A stretch of DNA of 5,251 nt from Chloroflexota bacterium (GTDB lineage: Bacteria; Chloroflexota; Dehalococcoidia; UBA1151; TMED-70), in assembly GCA_002719425.1 (NCBI GenBank), contig PBHA01000010.1, forward strand, positions 95,094 through 100,344, given 5' to 3'. The notes beneath the pieces are model-generated. The model did no database searches, was not told the DNA's origin, and saw nothing but the letters and a program-made list of their open reading frames with translations. Positions within the stretch are counted from its first letter, which is position 1, and every line of letters starts with the position of its first letter. The position numbers and the translations under genes are program-made. Below are positions 5,000 to 5,251 of the stretch, piece after piece.

Positions 5000-5251
5000 T
5001 CAAAAAGAAAAAACTGAAATGGATGTGTCTCCATATTTTTTTTCCTGTTTCTTTTTAAATAGTTTATACTCATCTGCTAATTTTATTCTAGAAGAATGTT
5101 CAGCAAATAATCTAGTTTCTTTATGTACAAGACTATAATCAATTAACTGTTCAAATATTTTTTCAAAAGGTTTCTGATCATATGGAGGATCAACAAAAAT
5201 AAAATCAAAAGTTTCATTAATTTTATTTAGTTGAGTTTCACAATTGCCCTT
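5000..5251 (-). CDS. rsmD: 16S rRNA (guanine966-N2)-methyltransferase, C-terminal part (5' end cut by window edge)
   Basis: AdoMet-dependent methyltransferase that modifies G966 of 16S rRNA during small-subunit assembly. The last 83 codons are present, in frame from the window edge to a TGA at 5002-5000. The decisive feature is FDFIFVDPPYDQ, with the catalytic DPPY motif (bases 5191-5180) typical of N2-guanine and N6-adenine methyltransferases. The ending KKYGDTSISVFSF matches the usual RsmD C-terminus (K-x-YGDT-x-hydrophobic). The AdoMet-binding motif I lies outside the window. Immediate linkage to coaD strongly supports RsmD over other DPPY methyltransferases. Confidence 0.93.
   Translation of the reverse strand, partial: KGNCETQLNKINETFDFIFVDPPYDQKPFEKIFEQLIDYSLVHKETRLFAEHSSRIKLADEYKLFKKKQEKKYGDTSISVFSF

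Overview
The window is AT-rich (about one-third G+C or less by eye) and tightly packed with ordinary bacterial chromosomal genes. It holds eight protein-coding genes, two of them cut by the window edges. There are no RNA genes, insertion sequences, CRISPR arrays or integration scars. No stretch longer than about 115 bases lacks a gene. The most likely source is a low-GC, possibly marine bacterium of the Chloroflexota (Dehalococcoidia/SAR202-like) or a related Terrabacteria lineage such as low-GC marine Actinobacteria. This is inferred from the style of the lysyl-tRNA synthetase and dehydrogenase and from a SepIVA/DivIVA-like coiled-coil gene directly after coaD. It is not proven by any single marker.

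Layout from left to right. Positions 1-1972 (minus strand) hold a two-gene translation operon, lysS followed by serS (partial). Its stop and start codons overlap as TAATG. A 114-base divergent intergenic region (1973-2086) separates lysS from a plus-strand GNAT acetyltransferase (2087-2692). The GNAT tail overlaps the 3' end of a minus-strand short-chain dehydrogenase (2617-3372) by 76 bases. The dehydrogenase and a plus-strand stand-alone phosphomannose-isomerase-type cupin (3455-3835) diverge from an 82-base A/T-rich region containing a 21-base-period direct repeat. The cupin converges, with only 2 bases between stop codons, on a second minus-strand operon: rsmD (partial, 5000-5251), coaD (4505-4990) and the SepIVA-like coiled-coil gene (3838-4449).

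Functionally, the two minus-strand blocks are housekeeping: tRNA charging (LysRS, SerRS), 16S rRNA methylation (RsmD), coenzyme A synthesis (CoaD) and probably envelope growth or division (SepIVA-like). The three genes between them (GNAT, SDR, cupin) lie in alternating orientation, look like individually acquired or rearranged accessory metabolic genes, and share no obvious pathway. I found no convincing undescribed defence, mobile or biosynthetic system. The items most worth a second look are the nearly perfect 11-residue repeat of the SepIVA-like protein with its rsmD-coaD neighbourhood, the antisense-encoded GNAT tail, and the duplicated promoter-like repeat upstream of the dehydrogenase.
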